Below, in pieces: positions 36,072-47,116 of a stretch of DNA of 64,000 nucleotides. Every line of letters starts with the position of its first letter. The stretch's first letter is position 1. The notes beneath the pieces are model-generated. The model saw only the letters and a program-made list of their open reading frames with translations, made no database searches and was not told the origin of the DNA. The position numbers were made by a program, and so were the translations under genes. Location of the stretch: assembly GCA_951213105.1 (NCBI GenBank), contig OX578133.1:140175313-140239312 (forward strand), in the 5' to 3' direction. The stretch comes from Amaurobius ferox. Its lineage: Eukaryota; Arthropoda; Arachnida; Araneae; Amaurobiidae.

Positions 36072-37577
36072 TATATACTATTCGCTTAAATCTTTAAAAT
36101 GTTTAGCATCAAACCCTTTAGTAACATATTAATTAACGAATAAAAGTTAATTTTTATAGGTCAATCACTCTTAATTTGTTACGTTATTAAAAAAAAAGGC
36201 TTATTTTAGCGTAACAAACTGGTTCTTTTGAAATAAACATGCTCTAGTGAGTAATATTGTGTTCCTTTCTAAAACAAAAAGATAGCTCATTTAAAACAGT
36301 TTTCATTTTGCGCACCAGCGACTTAGCGAGAATAGAGATAGCATAGTTATTGTTTTACGCTGATGAGATTTTTACTAACAGTAATTACATACCTTGAACC
36401 GTTAAAAGCACAAATAAGTAGGTTTCTATTTTTCTTTGAACCTAACCAACAACAAAGCCATCACGAAAATAACAATAAATGTTTATGAAGCAAAATGGAT
36501 TTAAATAAATATATTGTTTATTAAAAATATTTAAAAGAGATAGTATAAAACGTTACGTCATAAGGAACATAAGAAAAATCTTTGTTGCTCATTGAGATGT
36601 AGTTTTTAACTGCTTTAAATTACAGTTTGTCTTTGCCAATACCCGTATAGTTTTAACGGTCTCCGAAAGTGCTCAAGACATTCTTATATTAGATTATAAT
36701 TTTCTTTTGATAGATTTTAAATATTTATAACGATTTAATTTATTTATTTTTATCTTCGTCATCTGTATATAAAAACCAAAGCATTCACACCAAAATCTGC
36801 CCAAACACAAGTCGTAGCTCGAAATCAAGCATAATCCCAGTAAATAGAATCAAAAACTGTATTGGTGAATGGCATCCAAAATAATCGATCAAGGCCATCT
36901 TGAGGTCTATTTTTTGGCGCCTTGTAGCTTGCGTAAAACAAACAATTTTTATATGTTGTTGAAAAGCTTTTATAGATTTTCCTACTCCTCTTTCTAAAAA
37001 TATAGGTCACCTTACTGGAAAAATTTGATTCTGGGAAATATTAGCCAAAAATACTTTTTCGAAACTGCTCCAGCCAGATGACGCTCGCTCACATGTGACG
37101 TCATTGAGCTAATTAGAGCTAGTAGGGAAATGTAGAATATATATATATATATATAATTGAAGAATTTTTATTTTACTTGTATTATATATACCTGAGATTG
37201 ATCATTAATAGAAAATGTTCTGTATAGCAAAAGTGAAAGGAAGATGGACTGAAATGTAAAGGTGACATCAAAAATACTATACGACAAGCCGTTGAATATT
37301 TTAGAAAAACATGATAAGTAAACATTATAAATGAAACAGGTACTAAATTGGTATAAAATACCCCCCTTTCCCTGTTCCATATATAAGTTAAGGAATGTAA
37401 TAAGAATTACATGTGGTAAAGATGGGTAAACAAAATTTTTTGTAACTACACATTAAGATGGAAGTATTTTTATATAAATCATATATGTAATGCAGGTACT
37501 TAAGGTACCAATCCCCTTGTGCCCTGCATAAACATACATGGTGTAAATGCAAGAAATGTGTTTAAGATGAAAAGTTG
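36072..37577. other. Gene-free stretch
   Basis: No recognised repeat. The 61-codon minus frame at 36825-37010 lies in a region of slightly raised GC (36780-37110) but has no motif or splice support. A short TA tract lies at 37138-37156. Confidence 0.4.
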
Positions 37578-37580
37578 CAA

Positions 37581-37582
<2 letters not shown>

Positions 37583-37670
<88 letters not shown>
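37583..37670. repeat. (TA)n microsatellite
   Basis: Nearly 90 bp of TA with a CA and an AA interruption, about 950 bp upstream of the Penelope-like frame. The 76-codon minus frame is its shadow. Confidence 0.95.
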
Positions 37671-37798
37671 TTTCATTCCTCACCTTTGAAATTTGTTGAT
37701 TGTCTTTGTCTTTATGGCCTGCATTACGCTTTATAATTTCCTCATTCTGTTTGAATTTCTTTTATTTCTTTGTATTTTGTAGAAAAATTTTGGAATAG

Positions 37799-38536
37799 TG
37801 TATTATGAGTTACAGCTTACATTCTAACATTGGATTTACATTTTTATATTTATATATACATATATATATATATTCTCTTTTTAATTTTAATTTATTTTGT
37901 TTATTATTATCGCTAACGCATTTCTATACTATAACTACTAACCCATCTATATCTTAACATGGATCTCTTTGGATATTGTTTTTATTTAGCTAACTCTTTC
38001 ATTCCTTCAATTGATTGATTTTGGTATGTCTTCACATTTCGCATTATGGAGTATTTTGGTTTGAGTTGTCTCATCGCTTTTATGAATTTTTCTGCGGATC
38101 ATTGCTATTCTTTGTAGGTTTTTGCACTCGATTCTCAAACTCTTTTTATGTGTGTGTAGTGCTGACATCTCTTGGTAGGCATAAGAGTTTATTGTGTTTT
38201 GTGTTATATATTTCTGAACCTTTATGTTAACCCAGACGTCAATAACTTATTTTGCTTATTTTTACATTTTAATCTAGACATGTATTTCCACTATATGTGG
38301 CCTTCTGTTGCCTGCAGTTGTAGGGATTCAGTCAGACATATAAGTATTAATAGCTTTGTATATCTTCCGTTCCGGATGTTTATGACTATTAGTCCACACT
38401 TCGCTTATTTAGGAATACTGCGTATGAAAATCTCATTTAGATCTTATCTACTTCGCTTTTTTTATTACTCTCCGAAATTTCGTTTCAATTATTCATTATT
38501 GTATTAGTTATAATTTGAAATTCGTACCTGACAAAA
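37799..38536 (+). other. 5' flank of the Penelope-like element
   Basis: T-rich leader without a long frame in register with the endonuclease; an in-frame TAG at 38537 closes it. 37799-37860 ('gagttacagcttacatt', 'acattggattt') loosely resembles 43688-43745 downstream of the element, as expected if terminal repeats once bracketed it. The similarity is weak, and the 71- and 111-codon frames here have no motif. Confidence 0.35.
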
Positions 38537-38626
38537 TAGTTTTTGAAGAGGTTTATATTGAGAATTTTAATTGAAAATTCGGCATATAAATTCTATTCAT
38601 TACCTAGTGTCCGGTCTATTATTATT

Positions 38627-39316
38627 ATGAATTGGGATAATTATAGATCGATGAACATTGACCAATTAGGTGTTATAGACGACTTGAAAGAATACCATAC
38701 CTACTCTCAATCTAAAACATATTCCTTCAATAGATGCAACAATCTTAGGTGCAAAACTTGTCCTTATGCTGACCCATTACAAATTAATAATAATTCCACT
38801 TCACAAAAATTCTGCAAAGTTTTTAATTGCATATACAAACTCAATTGTAACATTTGTAACTTATCTTATATTGGCCAAACCAGCAACCCTTTACATCTGA
38901 GAATGAATGTCCACAGGGATCATATTAAAAAATATGACCATAAAGTCTTTAATGATCTCCCTACTAAAAATCAATTTGAATATCAGCACTTTGCTACCCA
39001 CGGATTTAAAAATGTATCCCTTCATATTTTAGATATTAAAATTTCACTCACTGATAGATTAGTATTTGAAAATTATTATATTAAAAAACACAAAACTCTC
39101 TTCCCCTATGGCTTAAATCAAATTTATAATAATAATAATGTAGTTAACAATAGTTTTGAATACAATTCTAATAAATCTTCAGTATATAAACATCTTTTTC
39201 AGTGTTCAAAGTCGTCAACTCATAGTAAAAAGCGATATAAGCGTGGCAAAGGAAAAAGTAACTTAAGTAAAACTATTGATTACAATGCAGACATTTTGAA
39301 ATTACAATATAATTAG
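38627..39316 (+). CDS. GIY-YIG endonuclease domain of a permuted Penelope-like element
   Basis: The first in-frame ATG is at 38627; the frame is open from just after a TAG at 38537. Counting from that ATG, an RCNNLRCKTCP segment (about residues 36-46) and further Cys give a zinc-finger-like region. CIY (68-70) and YIG (81-83) are the two halves of the nuclease signature, followed by Arg 92 in the LHLRMNVHR segment, Glu 148 in LVFENYYIKK, and PYGLN (160-164), all typical of Penelope-type GIY-YIG domains. The first G of GIY is C here, a tolerated variation. A basic tail (SKKRYKRGKGK) could act as a nuclear signal. It should nick target DNA to prime reverse transcription. It ends at a TAG (39314-39316), after which the same frame continues into the reverse transcriptase, so the TAG is probably a mutation inside one longer protein. 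Confidence 0.75.
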   Translation: MNWDNYRSMNIDQLGVIDDLKEYHTYSQSKTYSFNRCNNLRCKTCPYADPLQINNNSTSQKFCKVFNCIYKLNCNICNLSYIGQTSNPLHLRMNVHRDHIKKYDHKVFNDLPTKNQFEYQHFATHGFKNVSLHILDIKISLTDRLVFENYYIKKHKTLFPYGLNQIYNNNNVVNNSFEYNSNKSSVYKHLFQCSKSSTHSKKRYKRGKGKSNLSKTIDYNADILKLQYN

Positions 39317-41191
39317 TCGCAAACTTTCAATTTTCTACCTGTTAGAACTTGGTTATATAAAGTCAGAAAATGCAAATTAAGTATTGTTTATGCTAATTTT
39401 TTAAAATTAAAATTAACTCATGAGCATTTTAAACATTTATTTTATGATTTCCTTCTTTCTCGTACAAATTTCTTAAATTTCCATCTACTCTATTCACCTA
39501 ATCCACCTACTAAAATAGATTACTGTGTAATTTCTTTTAAACACCCTATTCTTAATTCTCTTAACTTCAATAATTTATTTGCAAAACATCAGCACTTGTT
39601 ACCAGTAAATGATATCAAAATACAAAAATCATTCAAATATAATTTACCAATTGGTAGAACTATTTACAATTACAATGAAGTTTCCAGGTCATTAAACTCC
39701 GAACACCTTACATCATGTGTATGCAACGATAAAAATCTTATACCTTGTGTCAACTCCTTTCATGGACACATTATTACTGGGGATCTTAGTATAGTTCAGG
39801 ATGATATACTTAGGGACATTATGAATAAAGGGTCTAAATTTCGCATTCCATTCTGCCATCACCCCAAACTTCTTCTTCAGTCTATATCTTTTGATTTTGA
39901 TAAATTTATATATCAACTTGCTTGTTCACATTCCATTCCTATTGAAGCATTCCATCTATGGAAGTATTCTACCTTACATCTTCTTAAAAATGCTATTATA
40001 AACATTAAATTCACGAAGCCTAGGTATCCTTATAAACAACTCCTATCTGCTATTAAGGAACTACAACAACATTTTGTCATAACTTATGTAGATAAAGCTT
40101 CTAATAATTATGCCATCATTTGCAAAAAATATTATTGTTTCTCTGTTACAGAATTATTTAAAAAATAATCATATTTTAAAACCCATTAATAATCAGTCTA
40201 TCAAAATCAAAACTAAAATGCTAAAATTATATACACAATTAAATATTAATTGCAAGTTTTATAAATTTTCATATGTTACTTTGGTTCCTAAATTCCCCAA
40301 ATCACTTCTCAGTTTCAGAACTGTCACTTGTGGACATAATACCTTTACCATTACAGTTAGTAAGTACTTGCTAAACTGTTTAAATAGAATTAATGAATCT
40401 CTTAATTTAAAAATTCAGGATATTTCATTTTGAACAATAGTTTTGATTTAGTTAATCACCTTAGCAAGCTTCCACAAATTCTTGGTTTCAATACCTTTGA
40501 TTTTAAATACCTTTTTAATAATATTGATATTAAAGATTTGTATAAAGTTATTATCTCTCTTTATCATGATTATCTATCTTCCAATAATGTTGCATTTAAT
40601 GTTAAAAACTTTCCTATGCTCTTGCACTTCGTGTTATCAATTGTATTATCGAATGTGATAACATTTATTTACAAACATCTGGTGTACCACAAGGGGGCTG
40701 TAGTAGTAGTATTCTGGCTAACTTATATCTTTATTATAATTATGAATGTCATTTTAACTCTAATTCTTATATTATATATATGTAGATATGTTGACGACTT
40801 AATTTGTATTATCATTGATGATTCCTATCCAATTAATATTGATTTTTACCCATCTAACCTAGAATTAATCCCTAATGAGCCTAGTGTTAGTCAAACTGTA
40901 AATTATTTAGACCTAAATTTAAATACCCTTAATAATCATGTTATCACCTATCTACATGATAAAAAATATTTTTACAACTTCACTATCATAAAGCTGCTAT
41001 CATATCGATCTTGTAATTCTATTCAATTTTTTAGAAACCTCATTTTAAACCAGCTATTTCGAATACATCGACTTTCTGATCCTCAGTTTCACTTTCTCCA
41101 CATCAATAATCGTAAACACATTTGTCAAAATTACCACTCTCCGGAAGTATTTGTAAATAACATTATTAATAATTTCAAATATACCATGTAA
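39317..41191 (+). pseudogene. Reverse transcriptase of the permuted Penelope-like element
   Basis: The endonuclease frame continues open from 39317 to 40165 (283 codons) with typical Penelope-like N-terminal blocks (GHIITGDL, MNKGSKFRIP) and the first core motif YVDKASNNYAIICKKYY. It then shifts frame near 40160 (A run), giving VPKFPKSLLSFRTVTCG; near 40430, giving motif A as FDFKYLFNNID (40493-40530); near 40630, giving motif B as SGVPQGGCSSSILANLYL (40678-40731); and near 40780 at a TA run, giving the catalytic YVDD (40787-40798). Motifs after that include NYLDLNLN and a LHDKKYFYNF block. All catalytic residues survive; only the register is broken. The stop at 41189-41191 fits the normal C-terminus because the endonuclease is at the other end. 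The breaks sit in homopolymers or short repeats, so sequencing error is a real alternative to decay. Confidence 0.78.
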
Positions 41192-41562
41192 TAATTTTAC
41201 AAATGCATTATTTATCCTTGATTGGATAACTCATTTTTGTGAATTTCACCCATTCTTATCACCTAACTTACCACTAGGCCTGGATCTGATACTGCTTACT
41301 ATTTTTGAAAGACTACTTTCCACTTATCCTGAGTCCTATACCGATTACTATTTTTGAAAGTCTTCATAGGAATTATGTTTCGTTCAAGTGTATTCATTCC
41401 GGTGCCTACTCGCATCGACGAAGTGAGATAACATGCTCTGTCGACTGTTCCTCTGCGAAAATGTTCGACTTCCACGTGGTAGCTGTGCCTGTGAGTTCAT
41501 ATTTCTGTTTTTTTTTATATTCATGATTTATAATTCAATTGGTTTGTATTATTTTTCCTTTC

Positions 41563-41631
41563 AATAGCCAGTAGACAGTTCCAATGGTGTATATAGTTAA
41601 ATACTATCGCCATTGTCAGAAACTGGCTATT
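41563..41631 (+). other. Long stem-loop in the 3' region of the Penelope-like element
   Basis: AATAGCCAGT (41563-41572) pairs perfectly with ACTGGCTATT (41622-41631). Inside it CAATGGTG pairs with CGCCATTG with one G-U, and inside that ATAGT pairs with ACTAT. This three-step hairpin about 370 bp past the stop may be a structure recognised by the reverse transcriptase or part of a terminal repeat. Confidence 0.7.
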
Positions 41632-41634
41632 CTA

Positions 41635-41692
41635 TCGGTTTTAATTCGAATTGTATGGCTGTCCTGACGAGAATGCAATTTCGAACTAACCG
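41635..41692 (+). other. Second stem-loop with a hammerhead-like core word
   Basis: CGGTTTTAATTCGAATTG (41635-41652) pairs imperfectly with CAATTTCGAACTAACCG (41676-41692). The loop contains CTGACGAG and the 3' arm CGAA, words found in hammerhead ribozymes, which several Penelope-like elements carry. The expected A after GAA is absent and stem I does not form, so no ribozyme is called. Confidence 0.4.
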
Positions 41693-41910
41693 TCATTTTT
41701 TGTGTAGTTTCAATTGATTGTTCTCCATATCTTGATCTTTAATCTTGAGCAAATTATTATTGCCTTTTCTCATTTTTGCCATGTTTTCTTTCTCATTTTA
41801 TATATATATATATTTATATATATACCTTTTTAATTGTGATTTTTGTATACTATTATTCTCCTCATCCCCTTTCCATTATAGTGATAAGTTACCTTCTATT
41901 TTTATCCTTA

Positions 41911-42029
41911 GTCTTGGTCTATAGTTACTTATTTGTGACAGATATGCCAGCGATGGTTTTTTTTGTACTTACCGTTGTTTATGCATAGTTTTCGTTTAAA
42001 ATCTTTCAATTTTTATGTACACACACACA

Positions 42030-42123
<94 letters not shown>

Positions 42124-42753
42124 ACAAAATATATATGCATAAAAAATATTATGTATGAAATTCCAATGAAAGATTAGCGATAAGTTGTAACTCAAATAAC
42201 CGTAACTTAAAATATAAGATGGCTACGTATAAAGATGTAAAAAATAGAGATTACTCAATCAAGGGAAGATTAAAATGGATATATCCAGTCATCAAGCTAT
42301 ATATAATCAACAAATATCAGTAGTGAACATTTGAAAATTGAAAAGCAGAAAATGACCAAGCATTAAAGCAAAAACGTAAAAAAGCACTAGGCTTAGAAAG
42401 GTCATCATTTTGAACAGATTCTTCTTCAGGGCCGAGTATCTATTCAAAATGGCCAAAATAAGCTTGTTTCTGAAAACAGAGATAGATAATATCTATAAAC
42501 TACGTCAACTTGGCCTACAAGCTTAAAAATTGAAAAATAAAGAGGAATCAAATATATTCTACCTGAGAAAAATCTGCACATGTCGTCTCTTAAAGCAATA
42601 AATAACTAGACTACAGTTGCCATTCACAGGAGATAAAAGTGGAGATCAACTGTTGCCAATCGTGAGATATAAGTAACAGTATTGCCCCTTTATTACGTAG
42701 CTTTTACAGGTGAATTTATAACATTTTGTACTCATTTGCAATACTGTTATATA
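41911..42753 (+). repeat. Tandem duplication, copy 1 (843 bp)
   Basis: Starts 'gtcttggtctatagtt' and ends 'gcaatactgttatata'. It holds a CA tract passing into TA (42019-42122), and near its end a 12 bp inverted repeat TAACAGTATTGC/GCAATACTGTTA (about 42674-42685 and 42739-42750). Copy 2 is identical as far as I can follow, apart from two bases of microsatellite length. Confidence 0.9.
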
Positions 42754-42872
42754 GTCTTGGTCTATAGTTACTTATTTGTGACAGATATGCCAGCGATGGT
42801 TTTTTTTGTACTTACCGTTGTTTATGCATAGTTTTCGTTTAAAATCTTTCAATTTTTATGTACACACACACA

Positions 42873-42965
<93 letters not shown>

Positions 42966-43594
42966 CAAAATATATATGCATAAAAAATATTATGTATGAA
43001 ATTCCAATGAAAGATTAGCGATAAGTTGTAACTCAAATAACCGTAACTTAAAATATAAGATGGCTACGTATAAAGATGTAAAAAATAGAGATTACTCAAT
43101 CAAGGGAAGATTAAAATGGATATATCCAGTCATCAAGCTATATATAATCAACAAATATCAGTAGTGAACATTTGAAAATTGAAAAGCAGAAAATGACCAA
43201 GCATTAAAGCAAAAACGTAAAAAAGCACTAGGCTTAGAAAGGTCATCATTTTGAACAGATTCTTCTTCAGGGCCGAGTATCTATTCAAAATGGCCAAAAT
43301 AAGCTTGTTTCTGAAAACAGAGATAGATAATATCTATAAACTACGTCAACTTGGCCTACAAGCTTAAAAATTGAAAAATAAAGAGGAATCAAATATATTC
43401 TACCTGAGAAAAATCTGCACATGTCGTCTCTTAAAGCAATAAATAACTAGACTACAGTTGCCATTCACAGGAGATAAAAGTGGAGATCAACTGTTGCCAA
43501 TCGTGAGATATAAGTAACAGTATTGCCCCTTTATTACGTAGCTTTTACAGGTGAATTTATAACATTTTGTACTCATTTGCAATACTGTTATATA
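42754..43594 (+). repeat. Tandem duplication, copy 2 (841 bp)
   Basis: Second copy of 41911-42753, two bases shorter in the CA/TA tract (42860-42963). Either a very recent duplication or an assembly join that kept both haplotypes or misjoined at the microsatellite. The 60-70 codon frames over the tracts are shadows. Confidence 0.9.
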
Positions 43595-43765
43595 GGTTGA
43601 TGACTGGATATATGCATTTTAATTCCCTCTTGATTGATTAATCTCTATTTTCGATATCTTTATACTTAGCTATCTCATATTTCAAGTTATGGTTATTTGA
43701 GTTACAAATTATCTCTAATCTATCATTGGAATTTCATAAAATATTTTTATTATTGAAATCATTTT
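43595..43765 (-). repeat. Diverged inverted copy of part of the duplicated unit
   Basis: Reads as the reverse complement, roughly 85% alike by eye, of about 42975-43140 ('ttgatgactggatatat', 'ttgagttaca', 'tcattggaatttcata'). It starts exactly where copy 2 ends, so the duplicated unit ends at the centre of an older inverted structure. Confidence 0.75.
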
Positions 43766-43912
43766 ATGTATAAACTGCATTTGCGCAATAAATTAAATGT
43801 ATTTTGCATAGTCCTACTTTATTACTTTATTACCTTTAGTTTATCTAACTTTTCATACTTGCTAACTATAATTGATACTTCTAGTTTGCTTCGGTATTTA
43901 TGAATCTTTTAG

Positions 43913-43949
<37 letters not shown>

Positions 43950-44169
43950 GTGTGTATGTGTGTGTATGTGTATGTGTGCTTGTGTGTGTGCGCGCGTCAA
44001 AGAATCTCGCTATAAAATGCATTGTCATGGATTATAACCTTCTTTAAAGTTTCATTATTATTTTTCGTATACAAAAGTTAGTATGGATTGTGATTATCGA
44101 TTGATCATTTATATAATGTATTTATAGCACGAGTAAAGCTGTAATGTTATTTAACTTATTATTGAAAGA
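43766..44169. other. Gene-free spacer with (TA)n(GT)n tract
   Basis: A TA tract becoming interrupted GT and CGCG lies at 43916-43998. Nothing else is recognised. Confidence 0.6.
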
Positions 44170-44185
44170 CGTTGTCATGGATTCT

Positions 44186-44453
44186 TTCATTCGACCCAGA
44201 CCGTTCGACCTGGGTATGTAGGGGTAAGGTATCTGTTTAGACCTGCACCCAGTTTAGACACAGTGGGGGTGACATCTACAGGGACCTTACCCTCCTTTCC
44301 TTGCCACCAGCCTCTCAGAAGAACTTTCGGACCGCAGATTTAACGTTCCCATACTCCACGTGGACACGGGGACAGTTTGGACAGAGTCGAGAATCGAACT
44401 CGTGTCCTCCGAGTGCAATGCCTGTGCTCCAACCACTGAGCTATCTCAGCCCC
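44186..44453 (-). mobile_element. SINE, full length, tRNA-derived head (268 bp)
   Basis: On the minus strand it starts GGGGGCTGAGATAGCTCAGT, with A box TAGCTCAGTGG and B box AGTTCGATTCTC in the first ~80 bp, then a body with 'ggctggtggcaaggaaag', and the conserved end 'ggtcgaacggtctgggtc'. Target duplications CGTTGTCATGGATTCT (44170-44185) and CGTTGTCATGATTTCT (44454-44469) flank it. Transcription would be by RNA polymerase III from the internal boxes; mobility depends on a LINE not seen here. This is the reference copy for the fragments at 18467, 34867, 51032 and 52584. Confidence 0.85.
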
Positions 44454-44760
44454 CGTTGTCATGATTTCTAATGTTTATTATTATTTTTTTATAAACAAAA
44501 GCACGGCAATGTTTTATTACAACCTGAATAATGAGATCAAAATTAGGCGATTGACAGTTCATCGCTTTTTGAAAACAAAACCTCGATTTTATTGTAGGTC
44601 AAATCCCATGAATAAACCGGGTTTTGAAATTACTTATAGGACAGAATACCCGCGGGTTTCACTAGTTATTAATTAAATAAAGAAAATTTATGTTAGTGCA
44701 AAAATTAAAGGTATTGAAATTAAAGAAGTATTAGGTCTTAAATAATGATTCCATGCAGTC

Positions 44761-44838
44761 ATTGCTTAAATTATGATTGCTAATTTAATCATTGCTTAAA
44801 TTATAATTGCTAATTTAATCATTGCTTAAATTATGATT
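44761..44838 (+). repeat. 30 bp tandem repeat, 2.6 units
   Basis: Unit ATTGCTTAAATTATGATTGC plus TAATTTAATC, repeated with one or two changes. The flanking sequence (44730-45070) carries looser variants ('aattatggttc'). Confidence 0.9.
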
Positions 44839-46729
44839 CCAAATTATGACCATGATTTATGCTATCTTTCACACTAACACCTATTTAGTAAAATGTTTCT
44901 AACTTTAAACAATATTTTTAAGACCAATTTGTTAATTTTTTCTCAATTGTTTTGCTTTAACTTGACAAGAAATTTCAACGCGCAGAGAAAATATAGCACT
45001 TATTCAATCCTTTCTCATTGATTAAATTATAGTTTGACGTGACTGAGCCATTACTCCAATTATGGTTCTAAATTATGGTTCAGCTACGATTTCCATTAAT
45101 TTAAGGTAGAACCTAATTTTCAGTTAAGCTAAATAATATTTTTATGTGAGCAGAGGAAACATTCATTCTTATTGATTGTTTACACGCTTAAATCATTTAT
45201 AAAACTCTTAACTACCATATTAATACTAATAATGTTAAATATAGATATTGCAATTATGATATTTTTCAATAAAGAGCAATGTGATTCTAAACGGAAGTTG
45301 ATGTAATGATTAGTATCCACTACAACTTCACAAACGCCTGTAAAGGCATTGATTCCTTTCCGGTGTTGAATAACACTGAAACACGAGTTTCAAATCTATC
45401 CTAGGATATAATGAAAACGTGACTGTAACATTGAGGCTTAATTCTAAGTCAATCATTTTGCAATTTTATAACAGCCGCTATATCAATTATTCGCTTCACG
45501 AGATTTCAAAGAATAAAATCAAGGTTTCTGTATAATAAATGTGATTTTGCTCGGATTTGTTTTATTTTCACGAAACTGAGCTCAATTTTCTCGTCACTAT
45601 TTCGTAATGCATGAAAAATTTTATAAACACATTTCGCTGCTGTATTAAAGATAATTATCGTGGAAAATATCAACCTACAAATAAGTTCATTTAGTGCAAA
45701 ATGATAAAGAGCGACATATTTTCGTAAATTTTACGCTACAACAGCTATATTTAAATCTTTTAATAACCTTATAATAATTATATTTTTATTTTAGTCCTAC
45801 AGCAATACACTATATTCTCAAACGTATTCAAACGCCTTTATCGTGTTCGCATATTGTAGATTCAGAAAGGCCTTATTTCAGCAGCACAAAACTTTATTTT
45901 TGAACACATAGAATTGAATCCAGCGTATTACCAGTTATTCGGAGCAGTTTTGCCTCTTGCACCTTTCATGAAACGGATCGCTGTATTTTCTAGCTTCGTA
46001 AAGCTTCTAATCAAACGTCATAGTATAAGTAAGAATAATTTATGAGGACCGACTGTAAATGTTACGTAGGACTGTTCAGCCTTTCCAGTCGATTGTTTAA
46101 ATTCCCCAGTCCACACATTATTCCAATAAAGCACTCCGGGACAAGTTGCAGCAATGGAAAATCTTCTTTAAAAAAATCTTTAGCAGTTGCTTTTGGAAGA
46201 TTGCGTAGGATAAAATCAACATTAGAGCTGGATTTTGTTCCATAGGTATTCTATGGGGTTCAGGTATGGACTGGGGTTCAGGTATGATAGCAGAATAGTC
46301 TAACAATTCCATATCAATTTTCACAAACCACTCCAGTGAGCACCTGGAAGGTCGAGGTTGCTAAGCTCTGCTAAGCTGGAAAATATAACAACCCGTTCCA
46401 TAAAAGTGGTATAATGTCATAAGCTCAGAAATGTTCAGAATATTCGAAAATTCACCAAATTTCAGATTGCAAGCACAAAACTCAACAGACCTAGTCCTAT
46501 GAAGCTGGAATGAAGTATTCCCGAATTCGTAATATGTGAATTTATTAAGGTGTCCGAATTACTTTTGAGAATATAGTATATTTAAATTTCTATTATAAAC
46601 ACGACAACTATTTATTTTTTTATTATAGTCCCTACTAAAACTATAATTAATTTTTTATTATAGACCTTACGTTAATATTTATTACTGTACATTAAATTTT
46701 TATTACAGATTACAAAGAAAAATTTCCCC
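44839..46729. other. Gene-free stretch, ~1.9 kb
   Basis: No transposon recognised. The 67-68 codon frames at 46042-46324 overlap on opposite strands without motifs. Confidence 0.4.
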
Positions 46730-47106
46730 TGAAAATTAATTCATTAAGACAAAAATACCTCTAGACAAAATTGATTTTAATTCTTATACAATTGCCATGT
46801 TCTTCATGAAGTATTGCAATGCCATAAAATCGCTTGCTTCTCTATCTAAGTAAAATCAATGAATATTCTATTCATATCACTTATATTCCAGACTCCAGAG
46901 CTAAATAATTTTGCGTTAAGAAATTCAGCAATTCTTATAGAACTAATCTTACAATCGCTTTGCATAGGTTAAATTAGGCTTCGTTGTAGAAATAATCAAA
47001 GTTTAGGGATAATTTAAAATAAAAAATATTGTAATTGCGTAAGCACAGAGTTTAGAAACACAGATAATATGAAAAATAAAGTAGTTTTAGGACGGATGCA
47101 ACACTA
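46730..47106 (-). mobile_element. Family C fragment
   Basis: Inner part of family C ('gtaaaatcaatgaatatt', 'ccagagctaaataattttgc', 'ggcttcgttgtagaaataat', ending 'ttttaggacggatgcaacac') without either terminus. It lies head-to-tail with the next copy, as 4866-5530 does with 3547-4865. Confidence 0.55.
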
Positions 47107-47116
47107 AATATAAATG

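Larger units (their letters stand above)
38537..41910 (+). mobile_element. Penelope-like retroelement with permuted domains (Naiad/Chlamys type), degraded
   Basis: A GIY-YIG endonuclease is encoded first (38627-39316) and the reverse transcriptase after it (39317-41191). Classical Penelope elements have the reverse order. Known permuted Penelope-like elements (the Naiad/Chlamys clade described in invertebrates, algae and protists) have exactly this order, and the Cys-rich segment before GIY-YIG fits them. Past the frame lie a direct repeat ('ttactatttttgaaag', 41297 and 41342) and two stem-loops. Ends are not resolved; the 3' limit given is where the tandem duplication begins. One stop and about four one-base shifts interrupt the protein. 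Confidence 0.75.

Noticed and set aside
38627..41191. Selenocysteine recoding, known in some permuted Penelope-like elements
   Set aside because: The in-frame stop is TAG, not TGA. The TGA at 40431 coincides with a frame change, and I could not find a SECIS-like fold.
41655..41700. Hammerhead ribozyme in the Penelope-like 3' region
   Set aside because: CTGACGAG and CGAA are present, but the A required after GAA is missing, stem I does not pair around a plausible UH site, and an ordinary hairpin explains the same bases better.
42013..43036. Several 60-70 codon frames rich in His-Thr, Val-Cys or Tyr-Ile
   Set aside because: They are translations of CA/TA microsatellites.
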